In this document: in pieces, positions 1 to 7,013 of the stretch | Numbering within the stretch: position 1 is the first letter of the stretch | Layout: each line of letters opens with the position of its first letter | Assembly (NCBI GenBank): GCA_040902925.1 | Contig: JBBDWJ010000292.1 | Span: forward strand, 1 to 14,300 | From: JBBDWJ01 sp040902925 | GTDB lineage: Bacteria; Acidobacteriota; Terriglobia; Bryobacterales; UBA6623 | Length of the DNA: 14,300 nt | Direction: 5' to 3' | Program-made: the position numbers and the translations under genes | Notes under the pieces: generated by a model | What the model was told of the DNA's origin: nothing | Seen by the model: only the letters and a program-made list of their open reading frames with translations | Database searches by the model: none

Positions 1-110
1 TGGGGCTCGGATCGCCTCCGGCGATTTCGGCGTCCAGCGAATGAGACCGAACCGGCACCCAAGTTTGGGACACTACCCCCGGTCTTCACGACACAGGCGC
101 TGCCGTCGTC

Positions 111-770
111 TTATTCGGCGGTGGGGGTCTCTGTCCTCGCGGTCCGCGAGTAAACCCAAATCTCGATCGTCTCCAGCGGTATAGCGCGCTCGAACGCAAG
201 GCCGATGCGTCCGGCCACGCGCTGCGACGCTTTGTTGTCCCGATGCGTCACCGCGATGATCTTCCGCAGCCCGGCTCGTTCGAAACCGAACTCAAGCACC
301 GCGCGCGCCGCCTCGGTCGCGAACCCTTGCCGCCAGCAGTCGCGGGCAAGCCACCAGCCGATCTCGATCACGCCGTGGTAGCCGATTTCGAGTCCAGGGC
401 GGTGACGCCAGGGCTGCAATCCGCAAAACCCGATCAGGCGCTCGGATCGCTGCCCCGGCCGATCCTGCACGGCCAGGTTCGGCTTCCGCAGCAGCCGCCA
501 CAAACAGAAACCATAGCGTTCGAGACCGGCAATCTGACGCTGGATGAATTCGTCGATCTGTTCGTCCGGCCAGGGCCTGCCGCCGGTGATATAGCGCATC
601 ACTTCCGGGTCGGTGGCGATCGGACGAAAGGCATCGCGGTCGATCGCCTGCCAGGGGCGCAGCAGCAACCTTTCCGTCTCGATTCCCGGACTGCTAGTCG
701 GCTCGCTTTTCGACACGTCTACAATGGTAGCCAGCGGCGGCCTTCCCGGGAGCCGGCTCCCGAGCCCCAT
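111..770 (-). CDS. GNAT family N-acetyltransferase (RimJ/RimL-like)
   Basis: This is a single-domain GCN5-related acetyltransferase that would move an acetyl group from acetyl-CoA to an amine; the substrate cannot be told from the sequence. Near the N-terminus it has the typical opening ETERLLLRPW, then the DPEVMRYITGG segment. Later come EIGWWLARDCWRQGFATEAA, which holds the acetyl-CoA loop (RQGFATEA in place of Q/RxxGxG/A), and the C-terminal THRDNKASQRVAGRIGL helix. These fit the RimJ/RimL-type Acetyltransf_3 group. The start is uncertain. ATG at 770 gives 219 residues and GTG at 716 gives 201; neither has a clear ribosome site, and the domain itself begins only about 29 residues after the ATG. 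The gene is divergent from the sialidase-like gene, with 37 bp between the chosen starts. The family call is firm; the start and substrate are not. Confidence 0.85.
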   Translation of the reverse strand: MGLGSRLPGRPPLATIVDVSKSEPTSSPGIETERLLLRPWQAIDRDAFRPIATDPEVMRYITGGRPWPDEQIDEFIQRQIAGLERYGFCLWRLLRKPNLAVQDRPGQRSERLIGFCGLQPWRHRPGLEIGYHGVIEIGWWLARDCWRQGFATEAARAVLEFGFERAGLRKIIAVTHRDNKASQRVAGRIGLAFERAIPLETIEIWVYSRTARTETPTAE

Positions 771-807
771 GGGCGCGTTGCAGATTCGATTAGGTAAAGG
801 AGAAGCC

Positions 808-2052
808 ATGCGCTGCTCGAACGTATCCACAAGCCGCTCGCTTGACCGCTGGCATGCGATTTGGCTTTGCCTGTTTACCGGAGCTCTGCTCGCCGGCACA
901 AACTGCGGCAGAAGCCCGGCCGTTTCGACGGAGCCCGTCGAGAAAATCACTCTTTTGCGCGTGCCGGATGGCGGCCTGCAACCTCAAACGGCTTTCGATG
1001 CAGAAGGCGTACTGCACCTCGTTTACTACAAAGGCGAGGCCGCAAAGGGCGATCTCTACTACGTTCGTTCGAGCGACGGCGCAACGTTTTCGCAGCCGAT
1101 CCGCGTCAACAGCCAGCCCGAGAGTGCCGTGGCGGCAGGGACGATTCGCGGCGCGCAGCTCGCGCTCGGGGAAGGCGGACGGGTGCACGTGGCCTGGAAC
1201 GGATCGAGCGTCGCCGAACCCAAGGGGCCGCTAAATCCTGAACAGCCCGCCGATAGCCCCCACAACGGCTTGCCCATGCTCTACGCCCGCTTGAACGACG
1301 AGCGAACAGCATTCGAGCCGCAGCGAAACCTGATGCGAAAAACTTTTGCGCTGGACGGCGGCGGGACCATCGCGGCCGACGCCAGCGGTCATGTCTACGT
1401 CCTCTGGCACGGCAGCACCGCGGGCGATCCGAAAGGCGAGGGCAGCCGCCGCGTTTGGATCTCGCGATCCGACGACAACGGCGCGTCCTTCGCGCCCGAA
1501 GAAGTTGCCTACACCGAGCCGACGGGAGCTTGCGGCTGCTGCGGTATGCGGGCCTTCGTGGACAGCCGCGGGGATCTCTACGCGCTATTCCGCTCGGCGC
1601 GGCAAGAGATTCACCGCGATCTCTACCTGCTGCACTCGCGCGATCAGGGCCGCAATTTTGAGGGCCGCATGCTCGACCCTTGGGAGATCAACGCCTGCCC
1701 GATGACGAGCGCGGCGTTCGTCGAAAGCTCTACGAGCATTCTGGCGGCGTGGGAAACCGAGAACAAGGTCTACTTCGCGCAGATCGGCGCCGCCAAGCCC
1801 GCCGGGCCTATTCTCGCGCCGGGCGCGGGTGACGACAGCAAGCACCCGTCGCTGGCGGTAAACCACGATGGCGAGACGCTGCTGGTCTGGATGGATGGCG
1901 AAGGTTGGGGCAAGGGAGGCACGCTGCGCTGGCAGCTCTACAACCTCCAGGGCGACGCAGTGGAGAGCCCAGGCGAAACGCCCGGAATTCCGCCGTTCAG
2001 CTTCGCCGCCGCTTTGGCCAAACCCGACGGCGGCTTCGCAATTCTTTACTGA
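808..2052 (+). CDS. Exported sialidase/BNR-repeat-like protein with conserved cysteine cluster
   Basis: This 414-residue protein is predicted to be exported. The start is ATG 808, preceded by a strong AAAGGAG ribosome site at 796-802; an upstream GTG frame from 613 runs through the acetyltransferase gene and is not needed. Residues 15-32 form a hydrophobic export segment, and Cys33 could be lipidated, but the lipobox (G-T-N-C) is poor. The body has repeated Asp-box-like turns of the S-x-D-x-G-x-x-F form (SSDGATF at 88-94, SDDNGASF at 221-228, SRDQGRNF at 277-284). This points to a six-bladed sialidase-type beta-propeller. A cluster at 242-246 (CGCCG) and INACPM at 295-299 stand out. Catalytic Arg/Tyr residues of true sialidases could not be assigned, so sugar hydrolysis is only one option. 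It converges on the phosphatase gene, 62 bp away. Confidence 0.8.
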   Translation: MRCSNVSTSRSLDRWHAIWLCLFTGALLAGTNCGRSPAVSTEPVEKITLLRVPDGGLQPQTAFDAEGVLHLVYYKGEAAKGDLYYVRSSDGATFSQPIRVNSQPESAVAAGTIRGAQLALGEGGRVHVAWNGSSVAEPKGPLNPEQPADSPHNGLPMLYARLNDERTAFEPQRNLMRKTFALDGGGTIAADASGHVYVLWHGSTAGDPKGEGSRRVWISRSDDNGASFAPEEVAYTEPTGACGCCGMRAFVDSRGDLYALFRSARQEIHRDLYLLHSRDQGRNFEGRMLDPWEINACPMTSAAFVESSTSILAAWETENKVYFAQIGAAKPAGPILAPGAGDDSKHPSLAVNHDGETLLVWMDGEGWGKGGTLRWQLYNLQGDAVESPGETPGIPPFSFAAALAKPDGGFAILY

Positions 2053-2114
2053 TCATCGCTCTGCTGATTGCGCTTCAGCACAGGACTCGGGCCCGGGCGA
2101 CAGCCGGGACGGGT

Positions 2115-2897
2115 TCACGACACAACAAACCAGCCGTTGAGCAAGCTCCTCTTGTTATAGGGAAGTTCCCGCGTCGTGCCGTGGGCAATTACCTTGCGGC
2201 CGGCTTCGCGCGCCACGGCATGGGCCGCCGCGGTATCCCATTCCATCGTTGGGCCGAAGCGCGGGTAAACGTCCGCGGCGCCCTCGGCAACGAGACAAAT
2301 TTTCAACGAGCTGCCCATCGGCAGGAACTCGACGTGTTTGTACTTGCCGCGCTGCTCGGCCACGAAGGCGTCCATCTCTGGTGTGGGATGCGACAAGCTG
2401 CCCGCGATGATCAGGCGCTCGCCGTTGGTTGGGATTGTGGCCTCCAGGCGGGCTGGCGGCGCGTCTTTCCCGATCTTGAATGCTCCATGCCCTTCGAGCG
2501 CGTAGTACAGATGTTCAATCGCCGGAGCATAGACCACGCCTGCTACCGGACGCCCTTCGCGGATCAGCGCGATGTTCACTGTGAACTGGCCGTTGCGCTT
2601 GATGAATTCTTTGGTGCCGTCGAGAGGATCGACCAGCCAGAACTCGTTCCACTCGCCGCGGATCTCGTAGGGCGTCTCTTCGCCGTTCTCCTCGGAAAGG
2701 ATCGGCGTTTCAGGGAATCGCTCGCGAAGGCGCCGGGTGATCAAGTGATGAGAGCGAAGGTCGGCTTCAGTGAGCGGCGACGCATCCTGTTTGCGCGTCA
2801 CATCGAAGTCGGTTTCGTATACGTCGAGGATCTCGCGTCCGGCATCGCGGGCAGCGGCGATCAGATAGTCGAGATCCGATTGGTCCAGGTTTTTCAT
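2115..2897 (-). CDS. cysQ: 3'(2'),5'-bisphosphate nucleotidase, CysQ type (inositol monophosphatase family)
   Basis: This 260-residue protein is a Mg2+-dependent phosphatase of the inositol monophosphatase/FIG superfamily. It probably removes the 3'-phosphate from PAP or PAPS, by-products of sulfate assimilation and carrier-protein modification. The metal site is visible: SPLTEAD near 40-46, Glu69-Glu70 in ILSEENGEE, the hallmark DPLDGT at 90-95 followed by KEFI, and MEWDTAAAHA at 218-227 with Asp221. The GSSLK and YPRFG segments upstream of the last motif favour CysQ over SuhB inositol phosphatase. The length matches the family (about 245-270). Its ATG at 2897 has no strong ribosome site. 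It lies 62 bp after recN on the same strand, so the two may be co-transcribed. Exact substrate preference within the family is inferred. Confidence 0.88.
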   Translation of the reverse strand: MKNLDQSDLDYLIAAARDAGREILDVYETDFDVTRKQDASPLTEADLRSHHLITRRLRERFPETPILSEENGEETPYEIRGEWNEFWLVDPLDGTKEFIKRNGQFTVNIALIREGRPVAGVVYAPAIEHLYYALEGHGAFKIGKDAPPARLEATIPTNGERLIIAGSLSHPTPEMDAFVAEQRGKYKHVEFLPMGSSLKICLVAEGAADVYPRFGPTMEWDTAAAHAVAREAGRKVIAHGTTRELPYNKRSLLNGWFVVS

Positions 2898-2959
2898 TTA
2901 GGAATGCTTCTTCATCAGAAACGGGCAAATAGGCAATCGGCGGGTCCTGGGCCCCGCCT

Positions 2960-4702
2960 TCACGCGGAGGCCTTCTTTGAGGTGCTCGTCTTCCTGATCG
3001 ACTGCAACAACTGACGGGCGTGCTCGAGCGCCGCTCCGGTGACCTGCTCGCCGGAAAGCATGCGCGCCAGCTCCTGCACGCGCGCCTCGTCGGAAAGCTC
3101 GGCGATCGTAGCGAACGTCAAACCGTTGCGCTCGGTTTTGTCGACGAAATAGTGCGCATCGGCGAAGCCCGCGATCTGCGACAGATGCGTCACGCACAGA
3201 ACCTGGTGCGCCGCGGAAAGCTTTTGCAGCCGCCGCCCGATCGCCTCCGCCACGCGGCCGCCGACGCCGGTGTCGATTTCGTCAAACACCAGCGTGCGAG
3301 GCGCTTTGGCGGTCTTGGAACGCTTTGCGCCGTTTTTGGGCTCACCCGGCGCGAGAGAAGCTTTCAATGCCAGGGTGATCCGCGATAACTCGCCGCCTGA
3401 CGCAACCTGAGCCAGAGGCCGCGGAGGTTGCCCGGGGTTGGCGCTCACCATGAAGACCACGCGATCGATGCCGTGGGCGCTCCAGCCTGCCGGACCCGGC
3501 TCCACTGGCTCAAAGGCCACACGAAACCGCGCCCGCTCCATCGCCAGCGACCCGAGCTCCTTCTCGACTTGTTTTTCCAGCCGCTCGGCGGCGCCGCGGC
3601 GCTGATCGGAAAGCTTTTGGGCCGCCGCAACAAACTGATCGGCTAGCTGTTGCTGTTCTTTTTCGACTTTCGCCAAGGTCTCGTCGCGGGATTCGAGCTC
3701 GCCGAGCCGCTCCCCGGCTTGCCTGCCGTATTCAAGCACTTCGTCCAACGTGCGGCCGTATTTGCGCTTGAGCTTTTCGATGAGCGCCAGACGGCTTTCG
3801 ACCTCGTTCAAGCGCTCGGGGTCGGCTTCCAATCGGTCGAGGTACGAGCGAATCTCGAGCGCCGCGTCGTCGACCGTGGCCCGCGCGCTTTCGAGAGCCT
3901 CGGCGAGAGGGCCGAACTTCGCGTCATATTGCGCCAATTCCTCGAGGGCGCGGCGGGCCGTGGCAAGCTGCGTGCTCACCGACGAAGAATCGTCGTAAAG
4001 GCGGTCGTAGGCTTCGGTCCCGGTCTGCTGCACACGCTCGAGGTTGCCCAGAGCGCGGCGGTCCTGTTCGAGCCGTTCTTCTTCTCCGGGCGCGAGTTCG
4101 GCCTGCTCGATTTCCTGGAATTGAAAACGGTAGAGATCGAGCAGCCGCTGGCGTTCCTGCTCGTCGCCGCGAAGCTCCGAGATACGGCGCTCGCATTCGC
4201 GCCAGGTGCGAAACAGCGTTTCGACCTCGTCGGCGGCTTCGGTCGTGCCCGCCAGGGTGTCGAGCATTTCGAGCTGCGTGCGCGTCGAAAACAGGCTCTG
4301 CTGCTCGTGCTGGCCGTGTATGTCGGCCAGCGAAGGGGCCAGCTCGCGCAGCAGGCTCAGCGTGACGACACGGCCGTTGACGTAGGCGCGGGACTTGCCG
4401 TTGTCGAGCAGTTCGCGCTCCAGGATCAGCTCGTGCTGCTCGATTTCGAGGCTGCTGGCCCCGAGCAGGCTGCGCAAGGCCGGGGTCTCCTCGACCTCGA
4501 AAACCGCCGATACGCGCGCCCGGCCGCTGCCGGGGCGGATGACATCAGCCGTCGCCCGCGCGCCCAACAGCAGCGACAGGGCATCGACCAGAATCGACTT
4601 GCCGCTGCCGGTTTCGCCGGTCAAAAGGTTCAATCCGCCGTGGAAGCGGACGCGCAGCTTCTCGACCACGGCGTAGTTTTCGATATTCAGCTCATGGAGC
4701 AT
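2960..4702 (-). CDS. recN: DNA repair protein RecN (SMC-like ATPase)
   Basis: RecN is a cytoplasmic SMC-like ATPase that acts at double-strand breaks with RecA. The 580-residue protein is slightly longer than the usual 550-560. The N-terminus MLHELNIENYAVVEKL is the canonical RecN opening and fixes the ATG at 4702, although the bases before it are pyrimidine-rich and show no ribosome site. Walker A is GETGSGKS at 29-36. A long central coiled-coil region rich in Glu, Arg and Leu covers roughly 155-390. The ABC signature is ASGGELSR at about 434-441, Walker B is TLVFDEIDTGVGG at about 470-482, and the switch is CVTHLSQIA at about 503-511. A Lys-rich insertion (about 453-467) between signature and Walker B explains part of the extra length. 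The phosphatase gene follows after 62 bp. In many bacteria recN is SOS-controlled; no E. coli-type LexA box was found here. Confidence 0.97.
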   Translation of the reverse strand: MLHELNIENYAVVEKLRVRFHGGLNLLTGETGSGKSILVDALSLLLGARATADVIRPGSGRARVSAVFEVEETPALRSLLGASSLEIEQHELILERELLDNGKSRAYVNGRVVTLSLLRELAPSLADIHGQHEQQSLFSTRTQLEMLDTLAGTTEAADEVETLFRTWRECERRISELRGDEQERQRLLDLYRFQFQEIEQAELAPGEEERLEQDRRALGNLERVQQTGTEAYDRLYDDSSSVSTQLATARRALEELAQYDAKFGPLAEALESARATVDDAALEIRSYLDRLEADPERLNEVESRLALIEKLKRKYGRTLDEVLEYGRQAGERLGELESRDETLAKVEKEQQQLADQFVAAAQKLSDQRRGAAERLEKQVEKELGSLAMERARFRVAFEPVEPGPAGWSAHGIDRVVFMVSANPGQPPRPLAQVASGGELSRITLALKASLAPGEPKNGAKRSKTAKAPRTLVFDEIDTGVGGRVAEAIGRRLQKLSAAHQVLCVTHLSQIAGFADAHYFVDKTERNGLTFATIAELSDEARVQELARMLSGEQVTGAALEHARQLLQSIRKTSTSKKASA

Positions 4703-5036
4703 ACGAGGGAGGCGTGGGGGCGTTCAAGGCGATCCCTTAGCGGCCGCCCGATCCGTCACGCCGGCTGCTGATCCGTACTCATGGGCGCCAGACGCCGGGG
4801 AGAAAAACCGCCGCTCGAATGAAACCCAGGCAAACGTCGTGGACGTCTGACGATTTAGTCCACGCCCTCCATTATATGTGCTAGATTCTAAATAGCTGCG
4901 ACATCGGGAGTGGGTTCCGCAGTTTGCCGCTGGAGAAGCGACGATCGGGCTAGCCGGATTAGCGGCCGGACCGAATTGGCTACTAGAGGAGCCGGTGCAG
5001 CAAGCGCCGGTCAAAGTCTAGAGCGTCCAGGCATCT
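4703..5036. promoter_or_regulatory. Divergent recN/tolQ intergenic region
   Basis: This 334-bp gap must hold the promoters of both recN (minus) and tolQ (plus), and it is locally AT-richer around 4850-4895. On the minus strand a perfect TATAAT lies at 4871-4876, without a recognisable -35. On the plus strand TGCTAGATT (4879-4887) resembles an extended -10 for tolQ, again without a clear -35. A perfect 7-bp inverted repeat (CGTGGAC at 4838-4844 and GTCCACG at 4858-4864, 13-base spacer) sits where a recN transcript starting about 7 bases from TATAAT would begin. It could be an operator or a leader hairpin. No convincing coding frame was seen. Exact start sites are unknown. Confidence 0.4.
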
Positions 5037-5849
5037 ATGAACCTACATATACCCCTCGCCTTTTTGCTCCAAGCAGCCGACTCCGCCGATCCCGCCAGTG
5101 CTGCCGAAGCCGTTCAATCCGCTGCCACCGCCGTAGCTGACGGCCATAGTCTTGTTGATCTGATGCTGCAGGGCGGGCCGCTGGCGACGAGCATTCTGCT
5201 CGTGCTGCTGGTGTTCTCCGTACTTTCCTGGGGCATCGCCTTTTCGAAATTCGGCATGATGAGAAAGGCCGACCGCAACGACAAGGACTTTATTCGCGCG
5301 GTGCGGCGTATCGGCCAACTGGCGGAGATGAACGCGGTGAGCGAAAAGTATCGTCCCTCGCCGCTGGTGACCGTTTTTGAGTACGGCTACGAGGAGCTGG
5401 CGCGGCAGGTGAATGCCTACGGCAGGCTGAAGAACGGCTCGGCGTTGGAACGCTCGCTGATGCTGGGCGGCAGCGACGAAACGACGCGTTTGCAGCGCCA
5501 CATGGGCTGGCTGGCGACGACCGCCTCGGCCACCCCGTTCATCGGATTGTTCGGAACCGTGTGGGGCGTGCTCGACGCTTTCCAGGGCCTGGGGACCGCC
5601 GGGGGCGCGACTCTGCGGGCGGTTGCGCCCGGTATTGCCGACGCCCTGATCGCTACTGCTTTCGGTTTGTTCGCCGCTATTCCCGCGCTGATCTTCTTCA
5701 ATTATTTCTCGCAACGCATTCGAGAATTCCGCACCCGCATGGACGATTTCAGTCTGGAATTCTTCAATCTTGCCGAGCGAAGCTACGGAGAGTCTGATGG
5801 CGTTCTCGAAGAACAACGGACGGCCGGAGGATTCGATCGCCGAAATTAA
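5037..5849 (+). CDS. tolQ: TolQ, MotA/TolQ/ExbB proton channel subunit
   Basis: TolQ is the inner-membrane stator that, with TolR, uses the proton gradient to power the Tol-Pal envelope machine. The 270-residue protein has a family-like topology: an Ala-rich N-terminal stretch, first membrane helix at about 47-69, a large cytoplasmic loop, second helix at about 157-180 and third at about 195-224. The channel core is clear in ATPFIGLFGTVWGVLDAF (165-182) and PGIADALIATAFGLFAAIPA (198-217). The N-terminal extension of about 40 residues before the first helix is longer than in E. coli TolQ (230 residues). The ATG at 5037 has only a weak ribosome site, so a slightly later start is possible. Its 3' end overlaps tolR by 53 bases. 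TolQ rather than ExbB is chosen because tolB and pal follow. Confidence 0.95.
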   Translation: MNLHIPLAFLLQAADSADPASAAEAVQSAATAVADGHSLVDLMLQGGPLATSILLVLLVFSVLSWGIAFSKFGMMRKADRNDKDFIRAVRRIGQLAEMNAVSEKYRPSPLVTVFEYGYEELARQVNAYGRLKNGSALERSLMLGGSDETTRLQRHMGWLATTASATPFIGLFGTVWGVLDAFQGLGTAGGATLRAVAPGIADALIATAFGLFAAIPALIFFNYFSQRIREFRTRMDDFSLEFFNLAERSYGESDGVLEEQRTAGGFDRRN

Positions 5850-6216
5850 TATCACGCCCTTCGTGGACGTGGTGTTAGTGCTGCTGATCATCTTCATGAT
5901 CACGGCCGGTGTCGTCGAGTTTGGCCTCAATATTGAAGTCCCGCAGACGCGCGAGGTGGCCGCTACGGCGAAGGACCTCGACATGATCAATATCACCTCG
6001 GATGGGCGGATCTTTCTCGAAGACGATCCGATCAGCCTGTACGACATCGTGCCGCGCATCAAGGCGGCGCAGAGCGAAAAACCGCAGGTCTACATTCGCG
6101 CCCACAAATCGGTGCCCTGGGAAATCATCGCGCAAGTAGTAGCCGAATGCGGAGCGGCCGGGATTTCCCCCAACATGATCACCAAGCCCATGGAGCAGAA
6201 TCCGCCGAGAAAATGA
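5797..6216 (+). CDS. tolR: TolR, ExbD/TolR proton channel subunit
   Basis: TolR is the single-helix partner of TolQ and carries the proton-responsive Asp. The start chosen is ATG 5797 with the GGAG ribosome site at 5787-5790, giving 139 residues, close to E. coli TolR (142). A TTG nine codons upstream is a weaker alternative. The sequence SIAEINITPFVDVVLVLLII is the ExbD/TolR hallmark. Asp24 at the start of the helix (about 22-41) corresponds to the essential Asp23 of E. coli TolR. The periplasmic domain (about 45-130) includes the typical DLDMINITSDGRIFL and KPQVYIRAHKSVPW segments. The gene begins inside the tolQ end and its TGA overlaps the next ATG by four bases, so translational coupling is likely. 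Confidence 0.95.
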   Translation: MAFSKNNGRPEDSIAEINITPFVDVVLVLLIIFMITAGVVEFGLNIEVPQTREVAATAKDLDMINITSDGRIFLEDDPISLYDIVPRIKAAQSEKPQVYIRAHKSVPWEIIAQVVAECGAAGISPNMITKPMEQNPPRK

Positions 6217-7013
6217 GTGCGCCTACCGAAGCGATTGAGCGACTGGCTCGTTCCGAGCCACTGAGCCGCCCGGTGATCGTGTCGGCGGGCGTGCACGTGT
6301 CTTTTTTCCTGGGCATCATGCTGTGGTCGGCGTTCAACGCGCCGTTCCAGTTGGGCGATCCCAATGCACTGGCGGGCGGAGCGGTCACGGTTACCGCCGT
6401 TCAGGGTATCCCGATCACCGTCGACCGCCAAACGCGGAATCCGGTAGCCAACCCGGTCGACCACGAAGTGCCGGCGCCGCAGGAGGCGCCCAAGCCCGCC
6501 GAACCGAAACCGGTACCGCCCGAGACCAAGGCGGTTGAGGTTCCCAAGGAAAAGAAAGAACCCGAGCCCAAGCGCCCTCCGGCGCCGAAGGTGCAGAAGA
6601 GCGCGCCCAAGGGCGAGGAAAACCAGTTGCGGTCTTCGACGGGCGCGGCGGCGAGCTCGCCGTTGTTTTCCGGACAGCAGAAAAGCGGCTCGGGTGGCGT
6701 TGGCTTCGGCACGGGCAGCCCTTTCGGCACCCAGTACGGCTGGTATGCCGCGGCGCTGCAAAGGCGGGTATCCGAGGAATGGGGTAAGACGCTTGGCCAG
6801 ATCCAGGGCGGATCGCCGACCGCGGCCATCGCCATGTTCCGGATCTCGCGCGACGGACGCATCGATAATATCCAGATCACCCAGAGCAGCGGCAATGCTT
6901 CCCTGGACTTCTCGGCCCGCCGGGCGGTCACGAACGTGAGCCCGTTTCAGCCCTTGCCCGCGGGGCTGGGACGAAGCTCCATCACGGTAGAGTTATGGTT
7001 TGAGTTGAAATGA
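6213..7013 (+). CDS. tolA: TolA-position protein with TonB C-terminal domain
   Basis: This 266-residue protein takes the place of TolA, the periplasm-spanning link between TolQR and TolB/Pal. It starts at ATG 6213, overlapping the tolR stop as ATGA. A single membrane helix (about 20-42) contains Ser24-Ala-Gly-Val-His28. That is the S-x3-H pair which in TonB and TolA engages the ExbB/TolQ channel. A linker of about 85-135 rich in Pro, Glu and Lys is followed by a Gly/Ser stretch (about 141-171). The C-terminal TonB-type domain (about 175-266) includes YGWYAAALQRRVSEEW, FRISRDGRIDNIQI and an SSGNASLDFSARRAV segment. It lacks the long helical rod of E. coli TolA (421 residues). By its sequence it could be called a TonB-family protein; context makes it TolA. 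Confidence 0.88.
   Translation: MSAPTEAIERLARSEPLSRPVIVSAGVHVSFFLGIMLWSAFNAPFQLGDPNALAGGAVTVTAVQGIPITVDRQTRNPVANPVDHEVPAPQEAPKPAEPKPVPPETKAVEVPKEKKEPEPKRPPAPKVQKSAPKGEENQLRSSTGAAASSPLFSGQQKSGSGGVGFGTGSPFGTQYGWYAAALQRRVSEEWGKTLGQIQGGSPTAAIAMFRISRDGRIDNIQITQSSGNASLDFSARRAVTNVSPFQPLPAGLGRSSITVELWFELK

Noticed and set aside
613..807. GTG-started upstream extension of the sialidase-like gene
   Set aside because: The extension lies over the acetyltransferase coding region, while ATG 808 has a strong ribosome site and is followed by an export signal.
2053..2114. Possible bidirectional terminator between the converging sialidase-like and phosphatase genes
   Set aside because: A GC-rich stem can be drawn (around 2092-2108) but it is bulged and has no T-run on either strand.
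1905..3014. A 369-codon open frame on the plus strand
   Set aside because: It runs across the end of the sialidase-like gene and antisense to the phosphatase gene, both of which have strong family motifs.
3650..4771. A 373-codon open frame on the plus strand
   Set aside because: It mirrors recN codons antisense and has no recognisable motifs or credible ribosome site.
4724..5014. A 96-codon minus-strand frame in the recN/tolQ gap
   Set aside because: Composition is not protein-like, no ribosome site was seen, and it covers the promoter elements of the gap.
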